Shown here piece after piece: positions 34,570 to 43,303 of a stretch of DNA of 51,673 nucleotides; the first letter of the stretch is position 1; each line of letters begins with the position of its first letter. Made by a program: the position numbers and the translations under genes. The DNA is taken from the NCBI GenBank assembly GCA_913053845.1, contig CAJXGD010000011.1:1-51673 (forward strand), given 5' to 3'. Origin of the DNA: an uncultured bacterium (GTDB taxonomy: Bacteria; Bipolaricaulota; Bipolaricaulia; RBG-16-55-9; DRJF01). The notes beneath the pieces are model-generated. The model made no database searches. It had not been told where the DNA came from and saw only the letters and a list, made by a program, of their open reading frames with translations.

Positions 34570-35808
34570 ATGAAAGTCGAGCTTTGGGTGCTAGGAGCTA
34601 TTGTTCTGCTTGCTCTGGGGTTGCTACTGGGCATCTTCCCCCACAAATCCAGCAGCACTCCGACACCGGCGCAGGCCCTGACGCCTCAGGCGGCGCTGGA
34701 GCGCCTCTTCACCGTCAAGCCGGTACAATCGGAGTGGTTTTCTGCGCAATTCCTCGCGAAAGTCCCCGTCCCTGAAATGGAGCAGATCTTGAGCCAGCTT
34801 GAGCAGACTCTCGGATCGTACCTGCGGGTGGAAGTGAACAGCGGTGGGCATCGCGGCCAGTATCTGGTCATCTTCCAGAAGGGCCTGGTTCCATCCAACG
34901 TGTCCCTGGACGCTCAAGGACAGTTCGTCGGTCTCTGGTTCTTCCCACCTCAGTTGCAGGTCGGCAGCCTTAAGAAAGCCATGGTCGGCTTTAAGGGGTT
35001 ACCGGGCAAGGTGAGCGTACTGGTGCTGGAAGACGGGAAGCCTAGGGTCGCTTTGCAACCCGCCGAGGCGCTCGCCGTGGGCTCGTCCTTCAAGCTGGCC
35101 GTGCTAGCGGCACTTCAAGAGCAAATTGAGGTCGGCCAGCGCAGTTGGCTGGACCTGGTGCGCCTCCAGACCGCCTCCAAGAGTCTGCCCACCGGGATCC
35201 TGCAAACCTGGCCCGACGGCACACCCCTCACGCTCCAGACGCTGGCCACCTTGATGATCTCCCAAAGCGATAACACCGCAGCAGACACGCTGATACGCAC
35301 CTTGGGCCAAGCTGCCCTCGCAAGATACGCGGGTAAGAATCAACCCCTCCTGACGACTCGCGAGGCTTTTGTGCTCAAAGACCCCAAGAACAGCAACCTG
35401 CTAGCACAATACCTCGAGGGAAATGAGACGGAGCGCGAGACTGTCCTCAAGGAGACCGCCTCACGGCCCCTGCCACCGGTATCGCTCTTCAGCAAGGGCG
35501 CTCCTGTAGCCCTTAAGGTGGAATGGTTCTTCAGCGTGCGAGAGCTGTGTGGCCTGATGGCCAAGGTGGAAGCCCTGCCACTGATGAGCGTCAACCCCGG
35601 GGTAGCTGACCCCAGCCAGTGGGCTCACCTGGCTTATAAGGGCGGCTCGGAGCCGGGAGTGCTCAACCTGACCACTTGGATTCAGGGCAAAGAGGGGCAC
35701 GCCTACTGCGTCAGCGCCAGCTGGAACGATGATCGGCCTCTCGATGAGACGCGCTTTACGATGCTCTACAGCGGCCTGCTCCAGGTGCTTGCGGGGAAGG
35801 GTAGCTAA
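34570..35808 (+). CDS. Membrane-anchored class A beta-lactamase-like serine hydrolase
   Basis: 412 residues. Residues 5-23 form a membrane anchor or signal, so the enzyme faces the periplasm. A non-catalytic domain (about 40-145) precedes the beta-lactamase-like fold: SSFK (172-175, nucleophile S172 and K175), SDN (233-235) and YKGGS (356-360, in place of KTG). I see no clear omega-loop Glu166 equivalent. The spread between SDN and KGG is longer than in true class A enzymes, so it may be a peptidase or PBP-like hydrolase rather than a resistance enzyme. AGGGGAG ribosome-binding site; separated from rplQ by 77 bases. Confidence 0.75.
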   Translation: MKVELWVLGAIVLLALGLLLGIFPHKSSSTPTPAQALTPQAALERLFTVKPVQSEWFSAQFLAKVPVPEMEQILSQLEQTLGSYLRVEVNSGGHRGQYLVIFQKGLVPSNVSLDAQGQFVGLWFFPPQLQVGSLKKAMVGFKGLPGKVSVLVLEDGKPRVALQPAEALAVGSSFKLAVLAALQEQIEVGQRSWLDLVRLQTASKSLPTGILQTWPDGTPLTLQTLATLMISQSDNTAADTLIRTLGQAALARYAGKNQPLLTTREAFVLKDPKNSNLLAQYLEGNETERETVLKETASRPLPPVSLFSKGAPVALKVEWFFSVRELCGLMAKVEALPLMSVNPGVADPSQWAHLAYKGGSEPGVLNLTTWIQGKEGHAYCVSASWNDDRPLDETRFTMLYSGLLQVLAGKGS

Positions 35809-35817
35809 GACACCTGC

Positions 35818-35857
35818 TTGCCGGCAACCCACCTCTTGGCTTAAACTAAGAGTTGTG
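35818..35857 (+). promoter_or_regulatory. Promoter ending at a GTG start (leaderless candidate)
   Basis: TTGCCG (35818-35823), an 18-base spacer and TAAACT (35842-35847), then only 7 bases before GTG 35855. No Shine-Dalgarno sequence precedes the GTG, so transcription should start at the start codon. Confidence 0.45.
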
Positions 35858-36769
35858 ATCCAGACCCGAGACCTCTCCAAACGCTATAATGGCACGGTCG
35901 CCCTAGATGGGGTGAGCTTGCAGGTCGCGCCGGGGAGCATTGGCTTGTTGGGAGAAAATGGCGCGGGCAAGACGACTTTTATCAAACTGCTCTTGGGCTT
36001 GCTGCAGCCTAGCTCCGGCTCGGCGCGGGTCTTATCTTTGGACGTCGCCCGCCAGGGCCGCAAGCTGCGCCGCCGGGTGGGCTATATGCCCGAAGACGAG
36101 TGTCTGCCGCCCGACATCAGCGCGATGGAGTTCACCGCGCGGATGGGCCGGCTCTCCGGGCTGCCCCACGAGGCGGCCCTGCAACGGGCCAACGATGTGC
36201 TGCACCTGGTGGGACTGGGCGAGGGGCGCTATCGGCCCATGGGTGGCCTCAGCTCCGGGATGAAGCAACGGGCCAAGCTGGCCCAGGCGCTGGTGGCCGA
36301 CCCTGAGCTGGTGCTGCTCGATGAGCCCACCAGCGGCATGGATCCCTCCGGCCGAGAGGAGATGCTGCAACTGATCGGCGAGATTCGTGAGAACTTGGGC
36401 ATCAGCCTGCTGCTCTCCTCGCACCTGCTCCAGGATATCGAGCGGGTCTGTGATCAAGTGATCATCCTGAGCGCCGGTCAGGTGGCAGCGCAAGGACCGC
36501 TGAGCCAATTGCTGGGCCAAGCCGCCCGGAGTGTGCACCTGCGCCTGGTGGGCGACGTGCAGGCCTTCCGTCAGGCCCTGACCCAGGCCGGACTGAGCGT
36601 TCATGGCTCCGGGATGCAACTGACGGTGGAGGGCGCCGACGATCAGGTCTACGACGCCATCATCGAGGCGGCCGCCCAGAGCGGCGTGCAACTGCGCCGG
36701 CTGGAGCGGGCCAGCCGCTCACTAGAAGAGTTGTTCTTAGCGCTAAGGAAAAGTGAGGCCAGGCGATGA
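35855..36769 (+). CDS. ABC transporter ATP-binding protein (first pair)
   Basis: 304 residues from GTG 35855, chosen because VIQTRDLSKRYNG is where ABC-2-type ATPases begin and a promoter lies just upstream. Walker A GENGAGKTT at 33-41, signature LSSGMKQRAK near 129-138, Walker B LVLLDEPTSGMDP near 149-161, H-loop SSHLLQDIE. The C-terminal 80 residues form the small regulatory domain often seen in these exporters. It works with the permease at 36766 (ATGA overlap). Substrate unknown. Confidence 0.9.
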   Translation: MIQTRDLSKRYNGTVALDGVSLQVAPGSIGLLGENGAGKTTFIKLLLGLLQPSSGSARVLSLDVARQGRKLRRRVGYMPEDECLPPDISAMEFTARMGRLSGLPHEAALQRANDVLHLVGLGEGRYRPMGGLSSGMKQRAKLAQALVADPELVLLDEPTSGMDPSGREEMLQLIGEIRENLGISLLLSSHLLQDIERVCDQVIILSAGQVAAQGPLSQLLGQAARSVHLRLVGDVQAFRQALTQAGLSVHGSGMQLTVEGADDQVYDAIIEAAAQSGVQLRRLERASRSLEELFLALRKSEARR

Positions 36770-37743
36770 GCCCACCGGATGAACGCTCCGAGCGTGCCGG
36801 TCAAGCGCAAGGGGTCATCTATCAGCAGGGCTATCGTCATTATCGGGGGCGCTATCTGGGACGGCTTCACGCCGTCGTCAGTCTGGCCTGGGCGGACGGT
36901 AAGCGGGCCCTGGGCATCGGGCGCGGTTGGAAGTATAAACTGGGGTTCTTTATTCTCGTTGGCATCCTCTTGATCATCGCCCTGATTGCCTTTGGCACAA
37001 ATGCGGTGACCGAGCGTATCGGTGCCGGAGGACAGAGCCGCAGCTTCTACCCCTTCGCCAATCCCTATAACGGCTTTTTCGATAGTGCCAATGGCATCAT
37101 TCTCTGGCTGCTCTTCGCGCTGATCATCCCCGATCTGCTCTGCAACGATCGTCGCTACGGCACCCTGCGCCTCTATTTGGCCCGACCGATCAGCCTGAGC
37201 GACTATCTGGCCGGTAAGGCGCTGGCGATCGTCGGCGTGCTCAGCGCCGTGCTGCTGGCGCCGGCCCTGCTGCTCTTTCTGGCCAAGGCTCTGGGCGCGG
37301 TGCAGCCGGGAGCCTATCTCGCGGCACATCTGGGCGATTTGGGAGCGCTGCTGCTCAGCGGCCTGCTCTTCGCCGTTTACTATGCGCTGATCTCCGGGGC
37401 GCTCGCTTCGTTGACCAAGAGCACCGGCTACGCGGCAGCCGGCATCGTGGGATTATTGATAGCGGCCAGGCTGGTCGGCTCCACCGTCTTGGCCTTCACC
37501 CACCGGCGCATGGCTACTCTGATTGACCTGAGCCAGTTGGTGGGTCAGATTAAAAGCTCCCTCTTTGGCGTCAACCAGCCGCTGATCACGCTTAACATCC
37601 AGTTTCAAAACGGCTCTCAACCGGTAACTCCAGTGATCGTGCAGCCTTATCCGGTCTGGGTTTATCTCCTGGCCGCCTTGGCCGCGGTGCTGCTGAGCGC
37701 TCTGGTCATCGGCTGGCGCTATCGTCGGGAGGTGGACCGATGA
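36766..37743 (+). CDS. ABC-2 type permease (first pair)
   Basis: 325 residues with six predicted membrane segments: about 61-80, 112-125, 150-175, 195-220, 232-250 and 297-317. The motif DRRYGTLRLYLARPISLSDY followed by LAGK matches the conserved cytoplasmic segment of ABC-2 permeases (NAT/Cu/bacitracin type). A 60-residue polar N-terminus precedes the first helix. Overlaps by 4 bases with both neighbouring ATPase genes. Confidence 0.85.
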   Translation: MSPPDERSERAGQAQGVIYQQGYRHYRGRYLGRLHAVVSLAWADGKRALGIGRGWKYKLGFFILVGILLIIALIAFGTNAVTERIGAGGQSRSFYPFANPYNGFFDSANGIILWLLFALIIPDLLCNDRRYGTLRLYLARPISLSDYLAGKALAIVGVLSAVLLAPALLLFLAKALGAVQPGAYLAAHLGDLGALLLSGLLFAVYYALISGALASLTKSTGYAAAGIVGLLIAARLVGSTVLAFTHRRMATLIDLSQLVGQIKSSLFGVNQPLITLNIQFQNGSQPVTPVIVQPYPVWVYLLAALAAVLLSALVIGWRYRREVDR

Positions 37744-38651
37744 GCCCGGTGATCGAGATCGAGAGGGTAACCAAGCGTTACGGCCAAGTGGTCGCGGTAT
37801 CCGACGTTTCATTCGCTTTAGCACCGGGCATATCCGGTCTGCTGGGCCCCAACGGCGCGGGCAAGACGACCTTGCTCAAGCTGATGGCCGGTCTGCTGAC
37901 GCCCAGCTCCGGCCAAGTCAAATTCTTCGGTCAAAAGCTGCGCCGGCACCCGCAGCTCTACCGACGGCTGGGCTACTGTCCTGAGCAGAACGAGCTCTAT
38001 GATTTCATGAGCGGGCGTGAATTCCTCAAGCTGAGCGCCGGCCTCTACGGCCTGGCCGATCCCGCTCAAGCGGCCGAAAAAGCTCTCGAGCAAGTGGCGC
38101 TCTCCGCTCAAGCCGGTAGGCTGATCAGGGTCTATAGCCGAGGCATGCGCCAGCGGCTCAAGTTCGCCCAAAGTCTGCTGCCCGACCCTGAAGTGCTGCT
38201 GCTCGATGAGCCCTTGCAGGGTGCCGACCCCGCTCAGCGGCGCATGCTCATCGAGCTGATCCGACAACTGGGCCAAGCGGGAGTGACAATAGTGATCTCC
38301 TCGCACGTGCTCTACGAGGTCGAGCGCATGGCCCAGCAGATCATCCTGATCAATCACGGGCGCCTGATCGCCCTGGGTGATTTTCATGCCATCCGCGAGG
38401 CGATGGACGATCGCCCGCACAAGGTTTTGCTGGAGGTCTCAGAGCCCCAGCGTTTGGCGGCCCTGCTCACCGAGCGTGAGCTGGTCAGCGCGGTCAACCT
38501 GGCCGATGAACAACTGGTAGTAGATATCGGTGACGCTAACGCGTTTTACGGCGCACTGCCCCGGCTCATCGCCGAGAACGGCCTACATCTACGACGGCTC
38601 TCCGGCCTCGATGAGGATCTGGAGAGCGTCTTTCGCTATCTGGTACACTGA
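37740..38651 (+). CDS. ABC transporter ATP-binding protein (second pair)
   Basis: 303 residues. Walker A GPNGAGKTT at 36-44, signature YSRGMRQRLKF near 136-146, Walker B VLLLDEPLQGADP near 155-167, and SSHVLYEVE. The signature begins YSRGM rather than LSGGQ, common in ABC-2 exporters. Paralogue of the ATPase at 35855. Two ATPase/permease pairs in one operon could assemble one heteromeric exporter or two related ones. Confidence 0.9.
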   Translation: MSPVIEIERVTKRYGQVVAVSDVSFALAPGISGLLGPNGAGKTTLLKLMAGLLTPSSGQVKFFGQKLRRHPQLYRRLGYCPEQNELYDFMSGREFLKLSAGLYGLADPAQAAEKALEQVALSAQAGRLIRVYSRGMRQRLKFAQSLLPDPEVLLLDEPLQGADPAQRRMLIELIRQLGQAGVTIVISSHVLYEVERMAQQIILINHGRLIALGDFHAIREAMDDRPHKVLLEVSEPQRLAALLTERELVSAVNLADEQLVVDIGDANAFYGALPRLIAENGLHLRRLSGLDEDLESVFRYLVH

Positions 38652-38653
38652 TC

Positions 38654-39355
38654 ATGATGACTGCAACGCTGAACTTATTCAAGCTGAGCCTGCGCCAGTT
38701 GCTGGGGCGCCAGCGACTACTCTTGCTTGTCGTCCTGACGCTGATCGCGCTGATCCCCTCGCTGCTCGCAGCTATCTCCCTCTGGGTGGGCCGGCCGCTC
38801 CAGTCGGCTCAGCTTTTCGCCGACTTCGACCTGCCCGTGGTCCTACCGCTGATCGCACTGATCGTCTCCGGCAGCCTGCTGAGAGAAGAAATCCACAACC
38901 GAACGATCGTCTATCTGCTGACCAAGCCGATCGCCCGGTCGCTGATCGTGTTGGGCAAGTTCGCCGCCGGCCTGCTGCTGATCTGGGCGCTCGGCTGGCT
39001 GGGCCTGCTCATCCAAGCGGCCGTCTTAGCCGATGGGAGCGAGCTAGCCTCACAGTTTGCCAGCGTCGCGCTGATCACGCTGGCCTACGGGGCGTTCTAT
39101 CTGGCGCTGAGTTTGTTCTTCAAGCGGGCGCTGCTCTGGGGGCTGGCCTATCTAATCCTCTGGGAGGGCCTGCTGACCAATATTCTTCCCGGCGTCAAGC
39201 AGCTCAGCATTCATCGCTATGCCGCTCAATTCAGCTCCGGATCGTTGGGCCAAAAAAATGCCGCCCTTGGGGTCCTGCTGGCCATCGCTGCGGTCAGCCT
39301 GGCGCTGGCCGCTTGGCATCTGAGCCGGATGGAGTTCCCGGGGGAGACGGAGTAA
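38654..39355 (+). CDS. ABC-2 type permease (second pair)
   Basis: 233 residues, ATG 38654 (a second ATG follows directly). About six hydrophobic segments; SLLREEIHNRTIVYLLTKPI then ARSLIVLGK is the ABC-2 permease cytoplasmic motif, matching DRRYGTLRLYLARPISLSDY of the other permease. Shorter than its partner, with no long periplasmic loop. Two bases after the ATPase gene. Confidence 0.85.
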   Translation: MMTATLNLFKLSLRQLLGRQRLLLLVVLTLIALIPSLLAAISLWVGRPLQSAQLFADFDLPVVLPLIALIVSGSLLREEIHNRTIVYLLTKPIARSLIVLGKFAAGLLLIWALGWLGLLIQAAVLADGSELASQFASVALITLAYGAFYLALSLFFKRALLWGLAYLILWEGLLTNILPGVKQLSIHRYAAQFSSGSLGQKNAALGVLLAIAAVSLALAAWHLSRMEFPGETE

Positions 39356-39441
39356 GAAATCCACTGTGCCTGTGCTACGAAGCATGGAGTCGCCTCAAAG
39401 TGGACAGATCGAACGGGTGAATAGATCGGGCGAAGCCTTGA

Positions 39442-39483
39442 TATAACACAAGTTGCAAAGATAAGAAATATATGTTACACTGC
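39442..39483 (+). promoter_or_regulatory. chr promoter/operator, copy 1
   Basis: -35 TTGCAA (39453-39458), 17-base spacer, -10 TACACT (39476-39481). Residues 39444-39483 match the copy at 40451-40490 in 37 of 40 positions. Near-inverted arms TATAACA (39442-39448) and TGTTACA (39473-39479) have centres 31 bases apart, three helical turns, and flank the -35/-10 region. The ATG follows 15 bases after the -10 with no Shine-Dalgarno sequence. Confidence 0.7.
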
Positions 39484-39496
39484 ATTCTGGTAACTC

Positions 39497-40453
39497 ATGG
39501 ACTGGCTGGTCTTTTGCTACTCTTTATCGTCTAAGTTGAGCTCGAGCCCACGAGTAGCGCTGTGGCGCCGACTACGTCGCCTGGGCGCACTATCTCTGAC
39601 AAGAGGGGTTTATGTTCTTCCTGCGCGGGAAGAGTGCAAAGAGGCCTTGCAGTGGTTGGCCCAAGAGGTTCGACAGGTGCAGGGAGAGGCCCTGGTGATG
39701 CGCGTCGAGCAGTTTGAGGGAATGGCCGATCAGCAATTGATCGATCTCTTCCGCCGGCAGCGGGAAGAGGAATACGCAGAGATCGATTCCCAGGCTGCAG
39801 AGCTGGAAAAAGCGATTGGCGCAGGGAAGAACCTCCAGGATCATCCTGAAGTGCAAGATGTGCTGGCCAAGCTCCACAGATGCCACGCTGATATTGCTCG
39901 TGTTGACTACTTCGATTGTCCTGAGGGGATTCGTGCCGCGACACGGCTCGCCCGAATTGAGCAAACCCTCTTCGCCAAGCCAACCTCAGCCACAAAGATA
40001 GCTCCCGCTGACAGAGACGAATATCGGGACAAGCGCTGGGTGACGCGCCCACGTCCTCATGTCGATCGCCTGGCCTGTGCATGGCTCATTCGCCGCTTTA
40101 TCGACCCCACAGCCGTTATCCGCTATGCCACGCGCCCGAAGCCGGAGGAGATCCCTTTCGACATGGAAAGCGGCCAATTCAGTCATCAGGGCAACCTCTG
40201 CACCTTCGAGACCATGCGACTGGCGTTCCAGCTGGATGACCCTGACCTGCAGACCATTGCCCAGATCGTCCACGAGATCGACCTACGGGACGGCCGCTAC
40301 CCCCTCCCGGAGATAGCCGGACTCGATGCTGTCCTCAAGGGTTGGCTGCTGGCGGGACTGTCGGACGCCGAACTCGAATCACACGGGGTCGCCCTCTTCG
40401 AAGGTCTACACGCCATGCTAGCAAGCCATTCATCCGCCAAAGTGTTGATGTAA
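39497..40453 (+). CDS. chrB: ChrB-type chromate resistance/regulatory protein
   Basis: 318 residues. The N-terminal half (1-150) is the ChrB winged-helix region: a basic LWRRLRRLGALSLTRGVYVL segment, then a helical E/Q-rich stretch with FRRQREEEYAEI. The C-terminal half (about 178-318) is the Chrome_Resist domain: RWVTRPRPHVDRLACAWLIR, FDMESGQFSHQGNLCTFETM and a HEIDLRDGRY segment with probable metal-binding His/Cys/Asp. ChrB senses chromate and regulates chr operons. It is followed by a stand-alone paralogue of its own C-terminal domain under a copy of the same promoter. Confidence 0.85.
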   Translation: MDWLVFCYSLSSKLSSSPRVALWRRLRRLGALSLTRGVYVLPAREECKEALQWLAQEVRQVQGEALVMRVEQFEGMADQQLIDLFRRQREEEYAEIDSQAAELEKAIGAGKNLQDHPEVQDVLAKLHRCHADIARVDYFDCPEGIRAATRLARIEQTLFAKPTSATKIAPADRDEYRDKRWVTRPRPHVDRLACAWLIRRFIDPTAVIRYATRPKPEEIPFDMESGQFSHQGNLCTFETMRLAFQLDDPDLQTIAQIVHEIDLRDGRYPLPEIAGLDAVLKGWLLAGLSDAELESHGVALFEGLHAMLASHSSAKVLM

Positions 40454-40490
40454 CACAAGTTGCAAAACTAAGAAATGTATGTTACACTGC
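40449..40490 (+). promoter_or_regulatory. chr promoter/operator, copy 2
   Basis: -35 TTGCAA (40460-40465), 17 bases, -10 TACACT (40483-40488). Here the inverted arms are perfect: TGTAACA (40449-40455) and TGTTACA (40480-40486), centres 31 bases apart. The left arm overlaps the stop of chrB. Confidence 0.7.
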
Positions 40491-40525
40491 GCAAGACGTT
40501 CAAATCCTCAAATAGGAGGCTCATC

Positions 40526-40963
40526 ATGCAGTGGATTACCCGTTCGCACGTTCATGTCGATCGCGTGGCCTGCCCCTGGCTGATCACTCGCTTTGTGGAC
40601 AACCAGGCCGAGTTCCTCTTCGTCCCCAAGAGTCAAGTGGACGAGGTCGCCGCCCAGACCGGCGCGATTCCGTTCGATGCACCGGAGGTGGAGTTGGGCC
40701 ATCGCGACGGCCGCTGCTCCTTCGAGTCGATCATGCTCAAGTACGACCTGAAAGAGCCCGGGCTGGTGCGGCTGGCTAAGATCATTCACGCCGCCGACGT
40801 CTCGGCCGATGCCGACAGCGATGCGCTCGCGCCTGGCTTGGAGGCAATCGCCTCCGGCTTCAGCCTGCGCTACCCCGATGACGAGGAGAATCTAGACCGC
40901 CAGTTCGAAGTCTACGACGCCCTGTACGCCTGGTGTCGGTTGCAAGTGGCCAAGGGTCGCTAA
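40526..40963 (+). CDS. Stand-alone ChrB C-terminal (Chrome_Resist) domain protein
   Basis: 145 residues from ATG 40526 behind AGGAGG (40514-40519). QWITRSHVHVDRVACPWLIT, then PEVELGHRDGRCSFESIMLK, correspond to the C-terminal domain of the preceding ChrB; the HVDRVACPWLITRF and C-S/T-FE motifs are shared. No DNA-binding half. Such single-domain proteins occur in chromate and arsenate-type operons; whether they bind metal, reduce chromate or modulate ChrB is not settled. Confidence 0.8.
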   Translation: MQWITRSHVHVDRVACPWLITRFVDNQAEFLFVPKSQVDEVAAQTGAIPFDAPEVELGHRDGRCSFESIMLKYDLKEPGLVRLAKIIHAADVSADADSDALAPGLEAIASGFSLRYPDDEENLDRQFEVYDALYAWCRLQVAKGR

Positions 40964-40970
40964 CGCTCCG

Positions 40971-42233
40971 GTGCTGAGGATCCTGACGGTGGACGGTCGC
41001 CTCCTCTTCGCCACGCGGGTCGTGCGCCTGTTCGCCTATGGCTTCTTGTCGGTCGTCCTGGTCCTCTACCTGATAAAAGTGGGTTTGAGCGAGGTGCAGG
41101 TCGGCCTGCTCCTGACGCTCACGCTGGTCGGTGATGCGGCCGTCTCGCTCTGGATCACCACCACCGCCGATCGCCTCGGCCGGCAGCGCATGCTCCTTTT
41201 GGGGGCAGGCCTGATGTTCCTTGCCGGCGTCGCCTTCGTGCTGACCGGGGATTTTCTGCTCCTGACGCTTGCGGCAATCATCGGGGTGATCAGCCCCAGC
41301 GGCTATGAGGTCGGCCCCTTCCTCTCCATCGAGCAAGCCGCGCTCTCGCAGATCATCTCGGACAAACAGCGTACGCGGATCTTCGCCTGGTATAACTTGG
41401 TAGGTTCATTTGCGACGGCCTTGGGGGCCCTATGCGGCGGCGCCTTGGCGCAGGCCTTGGAAGGCCTAGGCAACACCCCACTGGCCAGCTATCGCGCGGT
41501 GGTCATCGGCTACGCGGCGCTGGGGCTCGTGCTGGGGCTGTTCTTCAGCAGGCTGTCGCCGGCCGTGGAAGCAGGGGCGATTCGCGAACGGCAGCCCCGG
41601 CGCGGTTCAGCAACCGCCCCTACGCATCGCTTTGGCCTACATCGCTCGCGCGGGGTGGTGCTCAGGTTGAGTGCGCTCTTCGCCTTAGATGCCTTTGGCG
41701 GTGGCTTGGTGATCCAAAGCATCGTGGCCTACTGGTTTCACATCCGCTTCGGCGTCGAACCTGCCTTGCTGGGAGGCATCTTCTTCGGTGCGAACATCCT
41801 GGCCGGCATCTCCGCCTTGGCTGCGGCGAAGATCGCTGATCGCATCGGACTGATCAACACCATGGTCTTCACGCATATCCCCTCCAACCTGCTGCTGATG
41901 CTCGTACCGCTCATGCCGAGCTTGCCGTTGGCGATTACGGTCTTGCTGATGCGCTTCAGCATCTCGCAGATGGATGTGCCGACCCGTCAGTCCTACACGA
42001 TGGCCGTGGTGAGCCCCGATGAGCGCTCGGCAGCGGCCGGTGTGACCGGCATTGCTCGCTCCATCGGTGCCTCGCTCTCTCCCAGCCTCGCTGGGGCATT
42101 GCTTGGCACCCCTTTGTTGTTAAGCGTGCCCTTCTTCTTGGCCGGCGGACTCAAGATTGTATATGACTTGACGCTTTATCGCGCCTTTCGCTCCATCAGG
42201 CCACCGGAAGAGGAAGGGGTGGCTCGAACCTGA
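40971..42233 (+). CDS. Major facilitator superfamily transporter
   Basis: 420 residues, GTG start 7 bases after the previous gene. Twelve membrane segments with a long central loop (about 195-225, charged, RERQPRRGSATAPTHRF). MFS motif A-like TTTADRLGRQRMLLLGAGL lies after helix 2 and a partial repeat AAKIADRIGLINTM after helix 8. Within the chr operon it takes the place where the CHR-family transporter ChrA is usually found, so oxyanion or metal efflux is plausible but unproven. It ends 9 bases from the convergent ftsY. Confidence 0.82.
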   Translation: MLRILTVDGRLLFATRVVRLFAYGFLSVVLVLYLIKVGLSEVQVGLLLTLTLVGDAAVSLWITTTADRLGRQRMLLLGAGLMFLAGVAFVLTGDFLLLTLAAIIGVISPSGYEVGPFLSIEQAALSQIISDKQRTRIFAWYNLVGSFATALGALCGGALAQALEGLGNTPLASYRAVVIGYAALGLVLGLFFSRLSPAVEAGAIRERQPRRGSATAPTHRFGLHRSRGVVLRLSALFALDAFGGGLVIQSIVAYWFHIRFGVEPALLGGIFFGANILAGISALAAAKIADRIGLINTMVFTHIPSNLLLMLVPLMPSLPLAITVLLMRFSISQMDVPTRQSYTMAVVSPDERSAAAGVTGIARSIGASLSPSLAGALLGTPLLLSVPFFLAGGLKIVYDLTLYRAFRSIRPPEEEGVART

Positions 42234-42242
42234 ACTGAGAGG

Positions 42243-43157
42243 TTAAAAGAGCGCTTCCACAAATTCGTCGGCCACAAAGTCGCGCAGGTCGTCGGCCGAT
42301 TCGCCCACGCCGATCAACTTGACCGGAATGTGCAATTCTTGAGCGATGGGCACGATGATCCCCCCTTTGCCGGTGCCGTCCAGCTTGGTCAGGGCGATGC
42401 CGGTCAAGGGGACTGCTTCATTGAAGAGACGCGCCTGGGAGAGGGCATTCTGGCCCAGGGTGGCGTCCAAGACCAGCAGGCGCTCGTCAATCGGGCGCCC
42501 CAGGCGCTTTTCGACTACCCGATTGATCTTCTTGAGCTCTTCCATCAAGTTATGCTTGGTATGCAAGCGGCCGGCGGTGTCGATCAACAGCATGTCCTGC
42601 CCGTGATTAAGCGCATAATCGGTGGCATCATAGGCGACCGCAGACGGATCAGCACCCGGCCGGTGCTTGATCAGCTTGGCGCCGGTGCGCTCGGCCCAGA
42701 TGGCCAACTGCTCGATGGCCGCGGCGCGAAAGGTATCGGCGGCTGCCAGGGTGATCCGCGCTCGGCCGTCGCTTCGGAAGCGCTGGGCCAGCTTGGCGAT
42801 CGTCGTCGTCTTGCCCGATCCGTTGACCCCCAAGACCAAGAATACGGTCGGCTGACCGTCCTGGCGCAGTGCCAAACTGCCTTGAGCTGCGCGGAGCTGC
42901 TGGCGCAGGATGTCGGCCAAGAGCTGCAGCAACTCCTGGGGGTCCTGCAAACCGCGCTGGCGCACCTCTTCGCGCACTCGGTCCAGTAGGGCCAAGGTCG
43001 CATCGGTTCCCAAGTCAGCTCCGATCAGGATAGCTTCCAACTCTTCCAGCAGCTCTTCGTCAATGCGGTGCCGGCTGCTCAGCAGTTGCGTCACCTGGCC
43101 CACCAAGCGCTGCTGAGTCCTCTTCAAGCCCGTCTTAAGGCGATCTAGCCAGCTCAT
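42243..43157 (-). CDS. ftsY: Signal recognition particle receptor FtsY
   Basis: 304 residues from ATG 43157 ([10 protein letters not shown]); ATG 43166 is three codons upstream and sits only 2 bases from the GGAG site, so I prefer 43157 (11 bases). Short form lacking the long acidic A domain. Helical N domain, then the G domain: [52 protein letters not shown] and the closing [12 protein letters not shown]. FtsY docks SRP-ribosome complexes at SecY, which is encoded at 28924. Confidence 0.96.
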   Translation of the reverse strand: MSWLDRLKTGLKRTQQRLVGQVTQLLSSRHRIDEELLEELEAILIGADLGTDATLALLDRVREEVRQRGLQDPQELLQLLADILRQQLRAAQGSLALRQDGQPTVFLVLGVNGSGKTTTIAKLAQRFRSDGRARITLAAADTFRAAAIEQLAIWAERTGAKLIKHRPGADPSAVAYDATDYALNHGQDMLLIDTAGRLHTKHNLMEELKKINRVVEKRLGRPIDERLLVLDATLGQNALSQARLFNEAVPLTGIALTKLDGTGKGGIIVPIAQELHIPVKLIGVGESADDLRDFVADEFVEALF

Positions 43158-43303
43158 AGCAGCCATCACTCCGTTTCTTTCATGCGAAGACCAAATGACC
43201 TTAGCACCTGGCGAACCTGCTTGGCTTGATAAAGCTTAGCTTACCGCGGGCAGGGCAGCAACCAAATGGCGATCAAGAAGAATGACCAGGCGCAGGGATA
43301 AAT

